From contig JAMXBD010000388.1 of assembly GCA_024138025.1 (NCBI GenBank), positions 496,001 to 560,000 on the forward strand: a stretch of DNA of 64,000 nucleotides, in the 5' to 3' direction. The notes beneath the pieces were generated by a model. That model made no database searches. It was given only the letters and a program-made list of their open reading frames with translations, and had not been told where the DNA came from. Position numbers and translations under genes: made by a program. Position 1 is the stretch's first letter. The number at the start of each line of letters is the position of its first letter. Below, piece by piece: positions 60,421 to 64,000 of the stretch. This DNA is from Combretum micranthum (taxonomy: Eukaryota > Streptophyta > Magnoliopsida > Myrtales > Combretaceae).

Positions 60421-61774
60421 GTCAAATAATATAATACTGACATTACAATATCTGGAACGAGAATCTAAACGAAAGAGCAAGCAACAATGTCATGGGAAAA
60501 CAAAAGCTGCCACATGAACATCCATTTTCTTTATATATATTAACATGGTTCAAGACATCAAGAGGACCTTTTTTACATTACCATTAGCATGAAAAGAATA
60601 GTTGAAGCCAAAACGAATCAGAAAGAGATAAAACTTATTATTTTCTCTTTTCTTTTTCCTCAGAAATCCAATGAAATTAAAGAGTACATTTAGATTCATC
60701 ATCTTACAGCAAATTAGGTCAGAAAATATTATCCATCAAGCTGCAATCTGGTTGACAAATTGACTGCAACATGGACAAATATGACGATTTTTCCCCGACA
60801 CATATGGAGCCTTCAATTGTAGAGAAAAAGATACTTTAAATTACTCAAAATGACCTAACTTTACTTGAAAAAAAGGATAATATAATATTCAGAAGATGCA
60901 ATCCACCGAGAACAGTGGAACAGTGAATTATACTTTCAGTGCATAATTAGCTTTAAACCTATATTCATATCATCACAAGCAACCCAAAAAGCTAAATCCC
61001 ATAAGCTATCATTGTATTGAGTGTGATATATTCAACTGTGTGAGCAGGTGACACAGAAATAGTTGAACTATGTGTCAAAGTAGAATGCTAAAAACCACCA
61101 ATTCTTCCAAAATATACACATTTATTAGCACAAGTAGCACAAAGAAAGAAAATAGAAGAATGAACAAGACAAATGAATAGCATCCAACCAGCAATAGAAG
61201 AAACAAATTACTAGTTTGAACCAAAAGAAGAAAAGAAAAAAGACCAATCTACTAGCGAGTATAGACCGAGTAACTCAAGGAATGAGTAGGATGAGTGCCT
61301 AAGGAATGAGTAGGAGCATTCAATAGAAAGCATAGACTGAGTAGCTCATAGCAATGACCTAAGAGAATCCAATTCACCTACATCAACTACTTAGAAGGAT
61401 CTTACAATAGAGAAACAATTGAAGTAGGGCATGGAGATAAAAGGAAATAACGGGAAGTATGAAAATAGGAGGAAATGTTCCCTCTTTTATATTGCATTTA
61501 AAATCAATCCACATCTAAAAGAGATAAAATGGAAGCTCTAAAATAAAAAAAATACAAAGTCCAATTCAAGAATTCCATATTACCATTCTCAACACAAATT
61601 CACTACTCGAAGTTGCAAAAGCTTACAACAAGCAACAATCAGCAGTGATCGCCCAAAAATGTTTGTGTGACACCAGGAGCTGATTTTTATACGAACAAGA
61701 GTAGCATGAACATTGGCTCCCATATTGTCATCTTTCCCCTTGCATTTAGCTCGCCCTTATAGAGTTTTGGCTTT
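60421..61774. other. R-gene 3' region, non-coding
   Basis: No reading frame supported. It has the same character as the tract 3' of the NBS-LRR gene and as 8.9-10.4 kb. Confidence 0.35.
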
Positions 61775-61845
61775 CAGATCGCAAAATGTCTTAGTAGCTT
61801 CATTGCCCCATTCTAATCGACTCCACCATCCAGTCTCTACTTTGA
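61775..61845 (-). pseudogene. Relic of an NBS-LRR C-terminus, copy 1
   Basis: On the minus strand one frame reads WWSRLEWGNEATKTFCD, matching WWSRLEWDDEAAKAFFTQ near the end of the gene at 63264. The flanking sequence does not extend the match. It is an isolated scrap of a tandem duplicate. Confidence 0.75.
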
Positions 61846-62469
61846 CTACCTATATGCTATGACAATCAACTATCAGAATTTCTTTCAGTGCGGAAATGAA
61901 AGAGCTCCATTGTAAATGATCCTTAGCTTTGGTACACAAAACAAGTAGAGATGTTGCTATTATTATTTAATAAATACATACACACACAACATAAGAACAT
62001 ATCTGCATAGAATAATCACCATACATTATTGAAAGTCAATTTGGCACACCAGCTAGAGCATCTCTATTCAGGAAGTACCCTTCCATGTACATGGACCAAT
62101 CCATTTGATTAAATCCGCGAGCCTTAGCCAATTTACAAACAAAATGATAGATAAAGCATGAAAATGGGTTCAATGATGTTGTATACATGTAACATTAGCC
62201 GTCAGGGATTAAGTCATATTCCATCAACCATCCATTCAATTGTTTTCCTCCTATAAGTATTCATGGGATTAAATCAAGGAACAAAAACTATAAAAGGTCC
62301 ATTCATCAAACAAGAGAAATGCACCAAACATTTTTCTTATATAAACATTATATACAGAAATTGGATGCAGTGTGAATTACCATATCCAAATAAACCAGAA
62401 CTATTGAAAGCTCATGTTTAAATGCATTAACATGACTTCTATCGACCCATAAAGATTTGAGATGAAAAA

Positions 62470-62665
62470 AGCTGTAGCATTTTCATCATCCCATTCTAAG
62501 CCAACCCAACATTCCAATTCTAATGTGATCTTCCTTTAAGCTAATCCTTCAACTGTTAGAGTCGGATGGATAATTCTTCAAACCAGGACATTGATATATC
62601 TGAATTATTGTTAATGATCGAGATGATAAGGTTTGGCCGTTAGTGCTCATCATCTTTGTCAATGA
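62470..62665 (-). pseudogene. Relic of an NBS-LRR C-terminus, copy 2
   Basis: The minus strand aligns with 63318-63500 of the intact-looking gene end: PNLI, a region equivalent to YCPLLMKLPFDSN, then a decayed WSRLEW region. In-frame stops are present. Homology continues into the non-coding sequence on the left (62325-62406 matches 63148-63270), giving a duplicated unit of about 0.85 kb. Confidence 0.75.
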
Positions 62666-63257
62666 TATGATCATTTTTCATACCAGAATAGATTACTCTA
62701 CCAAGTCGCAGTGAAGAAAAGGAGTCCCTAACCTTGTAGATACATATTTATCAGAGTAATAACAATCATTTAGTGTAACAGTACTCATTATGCTTATAAG
62801 CTGTATGAGAAGAAAAAACCTAAATAAAGAAGTTGAACCAAATTTAGTTTGTATCATCTGAGGTTCTTGAACTTCTAACATGTTGTGAAGAAAGAACCAT
62901 TATCAGATAAAAGGAATTTATAACATTAGCATGTCTAAAATAGAGCTATATCTCCCCTGCCAATGCAGGGCAATAACAGATCAGCATCAATCGAAAAGCA
63001 ATGGTTATGCTACGTGATTTCATGAATATGTGCATCAACGGTTCATTAAAACTGTAAAATTAGACCAAAGAAACCTCCCGTGGAAGTTCCACAAATGGTA
63101 CAATATTCTCAACCAACATAATTCCATTAAGCCATTTCATCGAACATGAAAAATGCGCTATACACATTTCTTACATAAACATCACATAAAATGAATTGGA
63201 AGCATTATAATTACAAATTACCTCGTAACCAAATAAAAAAGCATTTCCAAGCACATA

Positions 63258-63266
63258 CCTGAACTA
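63258..63266 (-). other. Stop codon and adjacent splice donor of the NBS-LRR gene
   Basis: On the minus strand the stop TAG (63266-63264) is followed by TTCAG and then GTATGTG, a strong donor, so an intron may begin five bases after the stop. No acceptor was fixed. The donor match is visible; use in vivo is inferred. Confidence 0.5.
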
Positions 63267-64000
63267 TTGACAGGATCTTTGATTGCAATTGACCCTTATC
63301 CAGCTTTGAGTGAAGAAAGCCTTAGCAGCTTCATCATCCCATTCTAATCGACTCCACCATATAGGGTTTGCATCTAATTCCTTTAAGCTATTCCTTCCGC
63401 TGTTAGAGTCAAATGGAAGCTTCATCAATAATGGACAGTAACGTACCAAAATCTTTGTCAGTGAAGGAGATGATAAGGTTCGATTGTGAATGCTTATCAG
63501 ATTTGGTAAACACACCAATGAAAGAGACGAGAGAGATGAGAAGAGCCTTGCACTTGCACTTGCATTTTCATCTATATGTTGCAGAATATCTTTATCAATT
63601 ATTTTCTCAAGTGAGCTGCATTGTGTTACTTCAAGTGTTTGGAGGTTGGGTGCATATATAAGCCATGATAGATTCCTTAATTTGTGACATTCGGTGATAT
63701 ACACCTCATGCAGACTTGTCCACTCCGACCCATTTGATGAATGGTCATTCACATGCCTTGGAATGTCCCCATATATTTCGATGCTCTTGAGTGAAGCACA
63801 GTAAATTAACCGAAGGCTATTTAGATGTAACATCTTCCTCAATGATGAAGCCGGTATATCAATGGTGAGCAAGTCAGAGGCAAAATCGGAGATTTTCAAA
63901 CATGTTATGCTCCGTTGTAAATTAGGAGACTCTAGCAATTTCTGGACACTGAAGGCGGTACGTACTTCTAATTCTAGTACATTCAACTGGTCCAAGCCCT
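63264..64000 (-). CDS. NBS-LRR resistance protein, C-terminal LRR region (partial)
   Basis: The last 244 or so residues of a CC-NBS-LRR (RPS2/RPS5-like) protein, an intracellular immune receptor that detects pathogen effectors and triggers defence. Irregular leucine-rich repeats are visible: LNSLRLIYCASLKSIEI, LHEVYITECHKLRNLSWL, LQTLEVTQCSSLEKI, LSSLSLVCLPNLISI. The last repeat, SPSLTKILVRYCPLLMKLP, is followed by the typical closing WWSRLEWDDEAAKAFF segment. The frame is open to the right edge, so the start, coiled coil and NB-ARC domain lie outside the window. No lesions are seen in this part, so the gene may be functional. Two broken copies of its C-terminus lie just downstream. Confidence 0.9.
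   Translation of the reverse strand, partial: GLDQLNVLELEVRTAFSVQKLLESPNLQRSITCLKISDFASDLLTIDIPASSLRKMLHLNSLRLIYCASLKSIEIYGDIPRHVNDHSSNGSEWTSLHEVYITECHKLRNLSWLIYAPNLQTLEVTQCSSLEKIIDKDILQHIDENASASARLFSSLSSLSLVCLPNLISIHNRTLSSPSLTKILVRYCPLLMKLPFDSNSGRNSLKELDANPIWWSRLEWDDEAAKAFFTQSWIRVNCNQRSCQ

Overview
The window looks like intergenic to R-gene-flanking chromosome from a eudicot plant, possibly a woody one. The evidence is the AT-rich composition, several families of Ty1/copia and Ty3/gypsy LTR retrotransposons with plant-type primer-binding sites (TGGTATCAGAGC and variants), hAT MITEs, a CACTA end, and at the right edge the C-terminal LRR region of a CC-NBS-LRR resistance gene. The species cannot be named from this sequence. 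No complete host gene lies in the window.

Layout, left to right. 1-587: unrecognised flank. 588-8409: copia element A, young, with a 5-bp target-site duplication (TSD, CGTAC). It carries a large inverted copy of its own integrase region inside gag, and one frameshift in reverse transcriptase. 8410-13027: mostly featureless, with a relic resembling R-gene 3' flank near 10.2 kb, a hAT MITE at 11.3 kb and a tandem repeat at 12.8 kb. 13028-17704: old, degenerate copia element B. 17705-34920: several diverged copies of one host repeat module (R1-R4 plus a tail copy), into which later elements inserted: a second hAT MITE, deleted gypsy element F, gypsy-derived composite E with an unusual end structure, a tRNA-derived SINE-like insertion, and a MITE-like palindromic element. 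36497-41465: degenerate copia element C. 41775-42750: a TIR element of unclear superfamily. 42960-44030: a probable gypsy LTR remnant. 44033 onward: a CACTA terminus followed by introns and exon-like pieces of an unrecognised gene (45-53 kb), with a 0.45-kb direct duplication. 54718-59655: copia element D (TSD ATATG, non-canonical TA..CA ends). 59661-63260: R-gene 3' region with broken repeats of the C-terminal exon. 63264-64000: minus-strand NBS-LRR C-terminus, running off the window.

Three retrotransposon observations stand out. (1) Composite E ends in the U3 terminus of its LTR on both sides and is flanked by a perfect TSD. It therefore appears to have integrated as an aberrant reverse-transcription product, joined at the end of the primer-binding site. 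(2) Element A contains a 1.1-kb inverted repeat of its integrase region whose divergence (14 substitutions, two 1-bp indels) is close to that between its two LTRs (8 differences in 485 bp). The rearrangement thus seems roughly as old as the insertion, and the element's RNA could form a long hairpin. (3) Element A has a start codon and a strong splice donor inside its LTR, which join in frame to gag through a candidate 1.3-kb intron that would remove the primer-binding site from the spliced RNA. All sequence comparisons were made by eye.
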